Assembly (NCBI GenBank): GCA_032717465.1
Contig: JAVRFU010000144.1
Location: 283,510 to 347,509, forward strand
Direction of reading: 5' to 3'
From: Coenobita brevimanus
Taxonomy: Eukaryota; Arthropoda; Malacostraca; Decapoda; Coenobitidae
Length of the DNA: 64,000 nt
Part shown: piece after piece, positions 1 through 11,094 of the stretch
Position numbering within the stretch: position 1 is the first letter of the stretch
Layout of the letters: every line of letters begins with the position of its first letter
Made by a program: the position numbers and the translations under genes
The notes under the pieces: generated by a model
Database searches by the model: none
What the model saw: only the letters and a program-made list of their open reading frames with translations
Told to the model about the DNA's origin: nothing

Positions 1-1258
1 GTTTGTCTAAATGTAAAAGTAAGGAAGTAGAACAATTAGTAAATGATAATAGTATGTGATGTGTTGTTGTTGAGGTATTGCCTTTACAACGGCACCTCTA
101 AACGATTTCCTTTCTCTTTTCTCCTTCTTCTGTGTCTTTCTGTGGTCACACCTCCTCTTCTCTTACTGCGTGTAAGCTATGATCAGTCGCCTGAATTTCT
201 GAGCTCCTTCACTTTCCTTTCTCTTTTTTTCCAGCATTTAAATATTATTAATTTCTTTTTTTCAATACCACTTGTATTAAATAGGAGGTTCCCAAGTATA
301 CTATTTCCTCTATATATGGCTGTTGTAATTCAACCAGTTGTGTTATTTCTTCCATATATCCTGTGCAGTCTAATAAAAAATGTATCAAGTCTTGTTTCTG
401 CATTACACATTGGACAGTTTGTCTCAGTTCCCTTGAATCTATTTCTGTTTGCTAAATTTAGTGTATTAGATCTGCATTTAAACAGGATTATGGAGGCTGG
501 TGAATTATCATATATTTCATCTACTCCACCTATTTCTTTCTTCCATTTTTTATATACTTCTAAGCTTGATTTTTTGTCCATGTCTTTTCCCCACCTTTTT
601 GTGTCCTCATCATATATTTTCCTGGTTAGTTCATCTTTTGTTATATTTTTTAACCCTTCTGTATTTAGGTCAAGATCTTTTAGTGCCTTCTCACATTCCC
701 TCATCCACTTACTCTTGCTCTTCTACAATTTCAGTTAATAGTGCATTATTTCTTCTCTTTAAAATACCTTGGAGATATTGAAGCTTTGCCCTCTTTATTT
801 TCTGTTTCCATTAGTGAGGCTCCTACTTTGCCCCTCAGGCAGCCTACTGCAGTGCTCATATTACCTCCCAGCATTGTTCTATACACCCCATGTTCTATTT
901 TCTGTAGTTTGTCTATTTCTTCTTTATTAAAATCAATTACTCCTGCAGCATACAGAACTCCAGGGAGTGCTAGGCTCTTCCAGTAAGTTTTACCGATTAA
1001 AATTTTATTGCAGCTCCTAGCCATGACAGAGTAGGTTAAGTTTGCTAGTCTTTGTGCTTTCATAATGATGTTTTCTTTATGTCCTTTAAAGCAGTCTTTA
1101 GAGTCCACTACTGTTACCCCCAAATACTTTATTGAATTTACCACTTCTATACCCTCTATTTCTGTTGGTTTCTCCTTCATATTGAATATAATGAATTTAC
1201 TTTTTGCTTTATTTATTTCTAGTCCACAGGTTTTACTAATATTTATTAACCTTCTAAT
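1..1258 (-). mobile_element. LINE family A, 3' segment (RT C-terminus)
   Basis: Minus-strand reading pieces at about 746-1180 and 330-704 encode the end of a non-LTR retrotransposon ORF2. The motif IKYLGVTV and the downstream 'MARSCNKILIGKTYWKSLALP' region match the better preserved copies at 6.0-9.6 kb and 22.1-23.6 kb. A degenerate zinc-knuckle (CPMC plus a damaged His/Cys half) lies near 400-440. Frame changes split the ORF, so it is dead. The element runs off the left edge of the window. At 1258 it meets an oppositely oriented 5' segment of the same family. The LINE clade is not assigned. Confidence 0.8.
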
Positions 1259-2265
1259 GTTAGCTTTGGCCTCGTGTGCCTAACAGAAACACAAAAGAAA
1301 ATTAGCATATAATATTTAGTCAAAATATATGTGTTGTAGAAAACATGAGAGATATAGAAGAAAAGAAGGGAGGGGGGATAATGATTCTGTACAAGGGAAA
1401 TCAAGGGATAGAAGTCAGTAATGTAAACACTAAAAATACTGATATGATACATGCTAAATGTTCAATAAGAGGTTGGGAGATGAAACTGATAGTGGTGTAT
1501 TTTGCTGTACATGATAAGAATAGAAACAAAGCAATGAGGGAAGAAATAGAATCTATCATTGAGAAAAGTGAAGAGCCATTAATGATAGCAGGAGATTATA
1601 ACAGGCATGTAGGGTTTAAAGGGGAACAAAGATTAGATGATAATGGAAGGATGATACTAGATTGGATGGACAAATATAGGCTGATAATGTTAAATGAAGA
1701 TCAGAAATGTCTGTCTATCTATCTATCTATAGCCCGATGCCCTAATCCCGCAAAGGGTGGCTGCGGACAAAACGCCTCCAAATCGCTCTGTCACCCACCA
1801 TTTGACTACCCTCCCCCTCCCTCATATACCTCTCAACTCTATCCCTCCACCTCATCCTCGGTCTACCTCTCCCTCTCCCTCCCTCCACCTCACCTACATA
1901 CACCCTCTTAGTCAGTCTTTCATTCTCCATTCTCTTCACATGTCAGAAATGTACAGGAGAATTTACATGGTGTAGGGAAAAACTAAAAAGCACTGTAGAT
2001 TATACGTTGGTCAATGATAAATTATATGATAAGTATATAAGTATGAACATTGATGAAGGTAAAGAGTTTTTTGATTTGTCAGATCATAATTTAATGGATA
2101 TAAAAATAAAAGCAAAGAAACGAAAAACAGTTCAGAAATAACGGAATGAATAGTAAGAGAATATTACAAGTCAGATAATAAATCAATGAAAAAGTTTGAA
2201 GAAGAATTGGAAAAAAGAATAAAAAGAGAGAATATCAGAGACATTAAGAAAGGATGAAAAACTCT
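1259..2265 (+). mobile_element. LINE family A, inverted 5' segment (endonuclease domain)
   Basis: The + strand encodes an APE-type endonuclease domain. Recognisable pieces are VCLTETQKK at 1279-1305, KKGGGIMILYKG near 1363-1400, LMIAGDYNRHVG near 1580-1612, and after an interruption VDYTLVNDK and LSDHNLMDIK near 1995-2105. The same peptides occur in family A at 8.76-9.62 kb. A foreign insertion at 1711-1942 interrupts it; when that is skipped together with one target-duplication copy, the frame runs on. The domain would nick target DNA for retrotransposition. Stops follow after about 2140, so it is not functional. Confidence 0.8.
1711..1942 (-). mobile_element. Family B LINE 3'-end insertion with 10-bp target duplication
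   Basis: This is a 5'-truncated retrotransposed tail of the (TAGA)n-tailed LINE. On the minus strand it encodes the family B C-terminus (GRGRPRMRWRDRVERYMREG) and ends in GGGCTATAGATAGATAGATAGA. The 10-bp repeat TCAGAAATGT flanks it exactly, at 1701-1710 and 1943-1952. Both flanks are family A endonuclease sequence, so family B inserted after family A. Confidence 0.9.
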
Positions 2266-3075
2266 CTGTACTGTTGTTTGCAGATGATACTGTGTTGTTG
2301 AGTGAAGACGAAGGGGAGCTGCAAGGCTTGGTGGATGAGTTTGGGAGAGTGTGTAAGAAACGGAATGTAAAGGTGAATGTAGGGAAGAGTAAAGTGATGG
2401 TCTTTGAGAGAGGTGAAGTCAGTGAATGTACAGTGAGGTTGAATGGTGAGGAATTGGAAAATGTGAGTACGTTTAAGTACTTGGGTAGTGTGATGAGTAA
2501 GGATGGAGGTTTGGAGGGTGAAGTGCGTGGAAAGGTACAGCAGGGAAGAAAGGTTGCTGGTTCTATGAAAGCAGTGATAAGAAACAGGGAAGTGAGCATG
2601 GAAGTGAAAAAGTTACATGACAGTATTGTGATACCAACTCTAACGTACGGAAGTGAAGCTTGGACGTTGTTGGAAGGACACAAGTCAAGAGTGAGAGCAG
2701 TGGAAATGAGTTTTTTAAGAGGAGCCTGTGGAGTCCCATGGAGAGACAGGCTGACGAATGAGGATATAAAGGAGCGTTGTGATGTGGATGTGGTAGGAAG
2801 CGTTGTGAAGAACACACTGAGGTGGTTTGGCCATGTGGAGAGGATGGAGGGTGAAAGACTGACGAAGAGATTGTATGTGAGTGAGGTGGAAAGGGGAAGA
2901 GGGAGGGGGAGGCTGAGGATGAGATGGAGGGATGGGGTGGAGAGGTATATGAGAGAGGGGGGTGTGAGTTGGGAGCAGGGCAGTGAGATGGCGGGGGACA
3001 GGGCGACTTGGAGACGATTTGTTTGTGGCCACCCCAAACGGGATTGAGGCGTCTGGCAATCTGTACTGTGATTCA
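2266..3075 (+). mobile_element. LINE family B reverse transcriptase C-terminal half
   Basis: An open frame from about 2247 to 3047 encodes the C-terminal part of a non-LTR RT. It opens with the catalytic motif LLFADDTVLLSEDEGE near 2265-2315. After it come the thumb-like FKYLGSVMSKDGG (2470-2510), IPTLTYGSEAWTLLEG (2632-2680), LRWFGHVERMEGERLTKR (2818-2870) and an Arg/Gly-rich tail ending CGHPKRD. The 3' end GGCGTCTGGCAAT is the family B signature, normally followed by (TAGA)n, which is absent here. The left side is fused to family A sequence. The frame is intact but lacks the endonuclease and RT motifs before FADD. Confidence 0.85.
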
Positions 3076-4562
3076 ATCAGCCATACAAGTCACAAGAGTT
3101 AGCAGTGATTATAATGACTTTGTAAATGGCAGAAACCCAACTTTGGTTGAAGTTCTTTATCTCTCATGTACATTAAGATCTTAGACTCATAGTGTCTTTC
3201 TCCAGGTTATTCATGTTGTCTCACTAGGAGCCATATACTTTCAAACTAAGGAGAGCCACAACACCTTCCTTTTGCAAGTTTACCTTGTGTATTGTGCATT
3301 AGTATAATCATTTATGTTTGTCATGTGGAGTTTTGATATTAAAAAGGTATAGGATATAATAAAAAGGCAGTAAATTATTAAACCTTTTTTGAGCAGGGAA
3401 CTCCTTCAGCAAGAATAATTCATGAGGTGATAGCCAGAATCCCTGTGAGGATTAATTGAGATAGTTTTATACCCAGGTGTTGGACAAGGATCTCCTTCAC
3501 TTGAAAGATTGTTGGCAGTGACTAGAATTAAATATTTAAGTGTCATCCTGTCCCACAGTGGGTTAAGCTTCAATATGCAAAGTAAATGGCTAAGGAAGAG
3601 ATGTTGGGGAGCTCCTAAGAGCCCCTGGTACCTCACATTGTCTTGCTATGCAGTCTTTGCAGTTAACTTTTACCATGCCTATGATGTGATTTTTTTTACT
3701 CTTTTTTTTCATTTCCATGTACATATACATAACAGCCCATTCATTAAGACCCAGTGGCCTTCCCATAGCACGGCAAACAGCATGACATACCTTTACATAT
3801 CACAGTTTGGTAACACAAGGCTGTTTTGATATATGCTAGAGGTATCCCATGCAGTACTGATGTGATGGAATTAGCTGGGATCTGTTCATGAAATTTCATT
3901 AAGTTTTAATGTACACAAAGAAGAACTGTCTTTCCTACTGTATATTCAGATCTTCAAACTACAGTATTAGCAGTGACTGAACCTAACAAAGGCAGTTTTA
4001 TTCGAATTAGAAAAAGGCTCATGTACTTAGAAGAGACAATACCTCTTCATAATACATCTAATTTTCATTGAGGGCAGGAGAGTGGGCATACACCTCTGCA
4101 AGATGTTGAGGCAGCCATCAACCATGTGGCAGGTGTGGGAGTGAGGGTGGTGTCCTTGGAGGCAGTGGCAGTCTTTTTGGGACGTGGCAGGAAGGGGTGG
4201 AGAATTTGGCTGGCTACACACTCGCGCCGTCCACTTGACCAGTTGCTCCTTCTCCACCGTAAAAAGGTAAAGACAAAGCATGTCATTATCATCATCATTG
4301 TTGTCATTTTATCATCAGCCTCAGCATTAGCATCACTGTTGTCATCACCTATGCCATCATGATCATTGACATAATCATCATTACCCATATTATTATTAAC
4401 TATACTGTATATGGTTTACTGTGCACACAGATAAATAAATAAGTAATTAAGTAAAAAATAGATAAATGAATAATAAAACAAGAAAGCTCACATAATGAAG
4501 ATGCTTTAAAATGAAAAAGACACATACAGTAATTGCACTGAAGGAGTTAACACCACCTACAG
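3076..4562. other. Non-coding, no recognisable gene
   Basis: Unique-looking A/T-rich sequence with short T runs and a TCATCA-rich patch at 4280-4385. I see no homologous coding segment on either strand. It could be intron or intergenic sequence upstream of the first cadherin-type exon. Confidence 0.5.
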
Positions 4563-4879
4563 ATCTCAGTTGACTCTGGAGTGGACATTGCCGAGGTGGG
4601 AGTAAACACCTGCGTCAAACCAGCACTAAAGCAAGACTCAGGTGAGGGACGTGTGTGGGTGGTGGATGCAAATAGGACGGCTCTGGTTACTCCTGTGCTC
4701 GTGACATCAAGAAGCACATGCGCTTGCCTCACCTCACATGTGCAACTGTCACCCCACCCTCAGGCCTCACCACCAGCTGAGGCACAGCCCAGTGTGGCAG
4801 CCATCACACACCCTGTTTCTTGCAGACCCAACCCCTGTCTTAATGGAGGACACTGTATATTGCATAATAGATGTCCCAG
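4563..4879 (+). pseudogene. Neural-cadherin-like exon: membrane-proximal linker plus start of EGF domain 1
   Basis: An open frame between acceptor CTACAG (ends 4562) and donor CCCAG|GTACAA (4880). It reads ISVDSGVDIAEVGVNTC, then VWVVDANRTALVTPVLV (4653-4703), then the first half of an EGF repeat, SCRPNPCLNGGHC (4821-4860). The 'V.AN.TALV' block followed by Cys-rich EGF is the juxta-membrane arrangement of arthropod N-cadherins. It ends in phase 2, and the next exon at 10699 supplies the third base and continues the EGF as CVCPEGTSG. This exon is intact; it is called a pseudogene because later exons are broken and misordered. Confidence 0.75.
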
Positions 4880-4989
4880 GTACAATTTGCAAGATTTTTG
4901 TTTTCCCTTTCAGTCCAAGGATGTTAAAAACAGCAAGTGTCAGTACTGTTTTACTTCATTAGTCGTGTAGGAGCCTGAGACAAGGTTAT

Positions 4990-5313
4990 CATAATCTATC
5001 TATCTATCTATCTATTGCCAGACGCCATAATCCCGTAAGGGGTGGCCATTAGACTGTTGAGTTAGTTGTTTTAAGGGGAGGGGCACTAACCCTCCGCCAA
5101 CCCACTTATTGACACGTAGGGAGCACATATGGTTTGGTTATATGGTTACCACCCAGCGTTGTAAATGGTTTCTTGGCATACAGGAAACCATTAGGCTTGT
5201 CACTCAATGTAAAGCTACCTGTAAAGGAAAGAAAAGCAGTAAGAAGTGACAGGAAAGATGGGAGAAATAGGAAGAGAGGAGGGCAGGCACAGAAAAAGAA
5301 GGATAAATACTTC
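4990..5313 (-). repeat. Composite SINE type X, truncated copy
   Basis: The minus-strand element ends at left in (TAGA)n followed by the family B-like terminus (TGCCAGACGCC... on the + strand). It then carries the CCTCCGCCAACCCACTT block and the shared head with hairpin at about 5163-5195. Truncated at about 5313 where LINE ORF1 sequence begins. The longer copies are 23611-24345 and 56209-56926. Confidence 0.8.
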
Positions 5314-5952
5314 TTTAAATATTCTAGCACATACCTCTGTACCCTCTTTTTCTCTCTCTCTGGCCTCCCTATTATCACTTCCTAGCACATTGAACACAAC
5401 TAAATTCTTCCTTCTCTTTTCCTTATCCTCTCTCTCTTCTAAATTTTCCATTACACTCTTAAGCACCTTCTCAGTAATATTAGTTACCAATTCTTTCATT
5501 TCTTTCTCCTTTTCCTCCCATCTTCCATAAATGGCATTCATCTTTTCCTGCAGCTCTATGTGCTTCTTCCACACCTCATCCAACTTCTCTTTCATCCCCA
5601 CTGTACTTTCATCCTTTCCCTCTCTTTCATTCCAATCCTTCTTCATATATCATTCTCCTTCCCATCTCTTCCTGCTCCTCTCTCACTTTCTGTAGCTCTT
5701 CCTTCATAGCTTGGGTCTCTTCCCTCAGTTCTTTACATTGGTCCATGTTAATTTTTACCCTGGGTTTGCAGGCATTACAAATAAACATCATACCTTTATA
5801 TCCTCTTCTTGCATGTGACATACTTCCCTCCTTTTTTCTTCCTCTTCTTCACTCCTTCTGCAAAGTTCCTTGTAATTCACTTTCCCAATAAATCCACATT
5901 TCTTGCAGTTCTTCTTCGTTGCCCCTCTACCTGTTATCTCCTCTCCTTCCAT
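5314..5952 (-). pseudogene. LINE ORF1: zinc-finger plus coiled-coil RNA-binding protein
   Basis: The start codon at 5952 opens MEGEEITGRGATKKNCKKCG. It carries a CXXC-type zinc motif (CKKCGF...ELC) followed by FICNACKPRV near 5765-5795. After these come a long Glu/Lys coiled coil (about 5400-5740) and RRKNLVVFNV, an RRM-like start seen in LINE ORF1 proteins. There is a 1-nt frameshift in the A-run near 5830 and the C-terminus is cut at about 5314 by the type X repeat. It lies just beyond the tail of the 6-9.6 kb LINE, so it is the 5' end of a separate copy, probably family A or a relative. Confidence 0.65.
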
Positions 5953-5978
5953 CTTTAATTTCCAAAAACAATAGCGCT

Positions 5979-8900
5979 TTGCCTCAGTTCAGTTCAGTTC
6001 AGTTGAATGGCGGAAGTCTTGCCTTGGTATCGGCACTTCCTGATGCAGTCTTATTGTGGTCTTTTTGTGGTCTGGGTCTTTTCTTATGGCATTGAGTCCT
6101 TTATTTTCTTTTCCCTTATTTTCCAAAATCTGTATAACACTGATTTATTTTCTTCTGTGTTGCTGTTATCGAATAATAGTGTTCCAATAATATTCTCTTC
6201 ATCTTGCTGGTACGGACGCTGTAATGCAGGATGTTTTTCTCTTTCCTCGTTGTAGGCAGGGCAGTGTAGGATGTAGTGGTTCAGATCCTCGGTGTTGTAT
6301 CCACACATAAAGCATTCTGTTGATTCATTTCGGAATCTTCTTCTGTCTCTCAGGTTCATGTTATTACTCCTACACCTGAAGAGAATGACTGATGCTCCCC
6401 TGTTGTCATATACTTTCTCTTGTCCACCCATCTCTTCTCTCCATTTACTATACATTCTCAGGCTCACTTTTTCTTGCATCTCTTGCTTCCAAACTTTGTA
6501 TCCCATGCATGCACTTTCTTCTTTATCTCATCGTTTGTCACATTGCTTCCTCTTATATCCAACATTCTTCCTCCCTCTATTAGTCCTTTTATCCATCCAT
6601 TCTTTTTAACTTGCACACTCATCTCTCCCACAACTCTTTCAATCAGGTCATTCCCCTCCCCTCTCAAGATATACTGTAGATACTTCAGCTGACTTTCCAT
6701 AATTCTTGCTCTCATACTTGATATTCCTATTTCTCCCCTTAAGGCTGCTTGTTGTGTATAACTTGGGGCTCCTAATATCTTCGTACACACACTGTTCTCT
6801 ATCCTCTGAAGTCTGTCTATCTCCTGCTTTGTGAAATCTACTACACTGGAGCCATACAGTATTGCTGGGAGGGCTACGCTCTTCCAGTATGTTTCCCGAT
6901 TAACAGTCTCAAACAGCTCCTTGCAACTATTGAGTATGTCATGTTTGCCATTCTTACTGCCTTCTCTATCATTGACTCTTTCTGCGCTTTGAAGAAGTGT
7001 CTACTATCATTAATTGTAATTCCTAAGTATTTCAGCCTATCACTAACCTTTATACCAGCTATCTCCGTTGGTTTATCTTTCATGTTGAATATTATGATAT
7101 TACTTTTTTGTTTATTTATTTCTAGTCCGCATTCCCTGCCTGTTGTCATCACCTGTTCCACTACTCTTTCTGCATCTTCTACATTGCTTGCCAACAGCAT
7201 CCCATCATCAGCAAAGAACAGAGATGTTAGTTTAAAAGCCTCATCTTTAAAGCCCCTATCTAGTTCTTCTAGTCTCTGAATTATTTTGAAGGTTATTAAC
7301 TTGAATAAAGTGGTTGAACCTGTACAACCTTGCCTTATACCACTACTTACTGGTATCGTAAGGTCTTCTCCCTCATCCAGCTTCACCTTGGTTTTGTTCC
7401 CCTTATATAGTATTGTAATAATATCTATTGCTTTTTCACTTATCTTGTAATCCTTTAGTAACTTTACCATCAAGTCTCTTTTAACACTATCAAAAGCTTT
7501 GGCAAAATCAACTGATATAACTATTAAAATTTTTCTATTCCTATATGTCTGTTCTATACAGTACCGGGTACCTCAGAACAAGAATGTTATTTTCTACTCT
7601 ACCTCCTGTTGTAAAACCTACTTGAGTATCTTTTCCCCATCCATTTCTCTTTACGTGTTCTTCTATGCTCATTCTCAGTACTGCCATCATTAGTTTGTAA
7701 CCTGTATTTGTTAGTGCTATAGGCCTGAACTCATGAACTTTAGGCTTCTTAGCTTTAGGTATCATGACTGTATTTGATTCCCTCCAACCTTCTGGTATGT
7801 CTGTTGTTTCCAGTGTTTGTTTCATTGTGTCGATTAATGTGCATAATAATACATTACTTTCTAGGAAAACTTTGTAAAATTCTGGTTTACTTCCATCTGG
7901 GCCTGCAGCTTTCTTTGTCTTCATTTTTCTTAGACAGTTTTTCACATTTTCCTCATTTATTATCTCCTCTTCCATATAGGACACATCACTTTTAATTTCT
8001 AATGCCATGTCTAAGTGCTCCCTAATTTCTCTACATAGGCCTATATACTCCATGCCTCCATTTTCCTCACCTCCCCTTCTAACTACCTGGCACTGTTTCC
8101 CTCTCTCTATCCTCAATTTAATAGCATCCCTGTCTCTAATATATTCCTGCCTTTTTTCTCCATTCCACTCCTCTCTAATGTTATTTAGGTATTTTCCATA
8201 TACAGCCCTCCAGTATGTCTCAACTTCTTCTTTTACCCTTTCTCTGTCTAATTTCTTGTTATCTTCATCATATACATTGTCCAATAGACAGGTTCTGTTC
8301 TTTTCCTTCTCTCCTTTCAACATCCGTATATATTTCCATGTGTTCTTACCATTGCTTTTATCTTCTTTTATTTCCTTGGCTACCTTTTCTTCATGTATGC
8401 TCATCTCTTTTACAATTTTTAACTGTACTTTTTCTTTTGTTCCATGTACAGGTTTCTCCATTTCTCCTGCTCTTCTCTATCAACTGCATTCCTACAATTC
8501 CTATTTAATCTTCGTCTTTCCTTAATCTCTTTTCTAATTTCTTCTGTGAACTACACTGGTTCTTCTTCCCTTTCTTGTTTCCCTATATTCTTCCTCTTAT
8601 ATTTACCTTTGAGTACACTCTTTGCGATATTAACCATCCTCTCTTCCAAATCCTTTATATTTTTCACCTTCTCACTTACAATATTTTCCTCTAATTCTAT
8701 CTATCTATCTATCTATTGCCAGACGCCTCAATCCCGTTTGGGGTGGCCACAAACAAATCACCTCCAAGTTGCCCTGTCCCCCGCCATTTCACTGCCCTGC
8801 TCCCAACTCACACCCCCCTCTCTCATATACCTCTCTAATTCATCTCTATATTTCTTCAAAGATTCTTTATCTGATTTGCAGTTGTCTCTGCATACCCAGT

Positions 8901-9619
8901 CTTTCCTATCATAGGTTTTCCCTGCTTGTCTAACCCTAAGTTGAATTTCCATTAAATTATGGTCTGATATATCTATTTGCTCCTGCTCTTCATCTATCTT
9001 CATACTTACATATTTATCATAAAATTTATCTGAGACAAGTGCGTAATCCATCACACTTTTTGGTTGTCCCTTGTCCATGTGTATTCTCCTTGACAATATA
9101 TGTCATCATTAAGCATTATTAATTTATATTACTCCATCCAATCTATGATCATTCTACCATTATCATCCATCCTTTGTTTTCCTTTCAATCCAACATGACC
9201 ACTGACGTCCCCTGCTATCAACAGTGGCTCTCCTAGGCTATTTTCTAATATATTTTCTATTTCTATTCTCATGGAGTGATTTCTCTGCTTATCGCTAACA
9301 CTAAAATATACTACTGTTATCTTTAATTCCCATCCTCTAATAATTCCTTTACATATAAAATGTCTCTATTTTTTGTATTTACTTTGTTGAAGGATGTTTC
9401 TTTCTTATCTTGGTGCTGCATCATTATCCCTCCACCCTTCCTATCATTTGTCTCTCTCATTTCTTCTATGATATTTATTCTGTTACTGAAGCTTACATCT
9501 CTAATTTTCTTTTGTGTTTCAGTTAAACAGAGTATAGTTCTGCCATCTGCTAATGCTTCTGCCTCTTTAGCCTTTACCTTTGATAATCCTTGAATGTTAA
9601 TCACCTTAATCACGATCAT
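5979..9619 (-). mobile_element. LINE family A, near full-length ORF2 (endonuclease-RT-zinc knuckle)
   Basis: Read on the minus strand. ORF2 starts at 9619 (MIVIKVINIQGLSKVKAKEA) and gives the endonuclease domain to about 8760. The linker and RT follow at 8461-6874, with RPIALTNTGYKLMMAVLR, the GIRQGCTGSTTLFKL motif near 7345 and SLFFADDGMLLASN near 7195-7235. Last comes a C-terminal region with knuckle CFMCGYNTEDLNHYILHC (CX2CX8HX4C) near 6265-6320. The 3' tail is (AACTG)n at 5981-6004. Several frameshifts and a family B insertion at 8698-8832 inactivate it. It is the best reference copy of the family in this window. Confidence 0.85.
8698..8832 (-). mobile_element. Family B LINE tail inserted in family A, 9-bp target duplication
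   Basis: On the + strand it begins with TATCTATCTATCTATC then TTGCCAGACGCCTCAATCCCG, the reverse complement of the family B 3' end. The 9-bp CTCTAATTC flanks it at 8689-8697 and 8833-8841. The flanks join the endonuclease-RT linker of the host LINE. Confidence 0.88.
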
Positions 9620-9649
9620 AATCCAGTAAATTTAAAGGTAGATTACCAG

Positions 9650-10130
9650 CCTACTTTCTATTGTGTGTGGAAGGTTGAGTCACCCATAATCCACTCATTT
9701 GATGTGCTGCCTATTTCTCCCTTCAACTTTATCATTACTTTTCTGTGTCTGCTCTCCTCTATACATATTTCTTCCCATCCATCCTGTTACCTCTTAATTT
9801 TTCTTTCACTTCAGGTAACTGTACACTGAATGACTAGTCTAATGGTTTCCTGTAACCCAGGAAACCATTTACAGTGCTGGGTGGTAACCATACAGCCATA
9901 TAACCAAATAGTGGGGCCTACTATGATGCCTCCTATAACTGGGGTGGGTGGGATACAAATGCAGTGTCCATCCAGGAACCAAACCTCCACTCTCATCCCT
10001 ACACCATGCTGTGATGAAGTTCTTAATGGAACATTGATTCGTAGCATGGGATGACCCTGCAGGGCCAGTTGCTTGCCTATGGTTGAGGGTTTACTTGGCT
10101 AGACAGACCAGGGTTACTTAACAACAACAA
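9650..10130 (+). repeat. Composite element type W: shared head, (AAC)n tail
   Basis: It starts with the shared head (CACCCATAATCCACTCATTT near 9682) and carries the conserved hairpin TAATGGTTTCCTG...CAGGAAACCATTTA (9841-9873) and GGTAACCATA. It then continues in a different 3' body and ends near 10122 in AACAACAAC. No coding capacity is seen. The tail style resembles I/Jockey-type LINE-mobilised short elements (inference). Confidence 0.6.
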
Positions 10131-10698
10131 CTTTCCTTTGTAACATTATCTGATGGAAAAGCATAGAGTCACCTCTTGGGGTTCATACCTATGGAATGCC
10201 ATCCTTCTGGTTCAAGTGTTCTAACTCCTTTCTAGTCATTCAGTACAGTGACACTTCTTCATATTATTATTTACTACCACCAGACAGTTATAGTTACTGT
10301 AGAAGAAACTTTTCAGCCAGAGAGGTAAGATATCCTTTTTTAACTCCTACACTACAAGAGATCTGTCTTTACTAAACAGTAGTCATCTTGCATTAAATAT
10401 GATAAAATTCATTGACAAAAATGAACTGAATGAGTTACTTCATCAGACCAGTGATATGTTATTTGTGTTATTTTTGTTACTTTCAGATAATTATATTTGC
10501 CTTAGGTCACACTTTCTGAGCTGGAGGGGTTAAATATACCCTTCATTGACCACTATTTACAGTGGAACTCAGCCAGACTGAATGCAGTTGTCTGGAAGCA
10601 GCAAAAAAGTACTGTATTATAAAAAATTGTTACTCTGCAGAAAGGATAAATAGAGATTGTTTCTAGTATAATATTTTAGCTTCTTGCACATTCTCCAG
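10131..10698. other. Intron-like sequence
   Basis: No coding homology seen. It ends in the polypyrimidine/acceptor TTCTCCAG for the next cadherin-type exon. Confidence 0.4.
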
Positions 10699-10911
10699 AT
10701 GCGTCTGCCCAGAGGGAACCAGCGGGTCGGCCTGTAAGCAGCTCAGTCGGAACTTTCGAGGTAAAGGGTGGGCGTGGGCAGTTCCTGTCCAGCGTTGCAC
10801 ACATGCACACATCTCTGTTGAGTTCCACACTGGTCGGGCCGATGGTCTATTGCTGTATGCTGGACCAGCAGGGAGGCAGACCACACTAATGCAGAAATAA
10901 CACCCATTCAG
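10699..10911 (+). pseudogene. Neural-cadherin-like exon: end of EGF 1 and start of LamG 1 (frameshifted)
   Basis: Acceptor CTCCAG ends at 10698. In phase 2 the exon reads CVCPEGTSGSACKQLSRNF, then GWAWAVPVQRC and ADGLLLYAGPAG, the EGF end plus the first strands of a laminin-G domain of N-cadherin type. Near 10870-10880 the frame slips by one: the original frame runs into TAA (10898-10900), while the shifted frame reads DHTNAEITPIQ to donor CAG|GTGGGT (10912) in phase 0, matching the phase 0 start of the next exon. A decayed second copy of this exon end, at 11001-11094, has one base more in the slipped segment, which supports a real indel here. Confidence 0.72.
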
Positions 10912-11000
10912 GTGGGTAAACAGTAGTAACAACCAATTTTATATTGTATCATTCAAGGCACAGTACTGTACTTTGAAGGGGCCTAAGTGTAGGCTACCAT

Positions 11001-11094
11001 TGTTCTACACAGGTTAGGCTGAAGTTATGTTATTGTATGCCGGATCAACACATGGGGTGGACCACAATGACACAGAAATACCCCCTATTTAAGT
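11001..11094 (+). pseudogene. Decayed partial duplicate of the LamG 1 exon end
   Basis: GTTCTACACAGG... to ACAGAAATACCCCCTATTTAAG aligns base by base with 10815-10911. It reads LLYAG (11029-11043) then VDHNDTEIPPI, but has an in-frame stop upstream and a ruined donor (AAGTAGGTT in place of CAGGTGGGT). It looks like a short tandem duplication of exon-end sequence. Confidence 0.65.

Noticed and set aside
43..738. 231-codon + strand frame rich in Phe/Leu/Ser
   Set aside because: It is the antisense shadow of the family A LINE C-terminus; no domain, and composition mirrors the Lys/Glu-rich sense strand.
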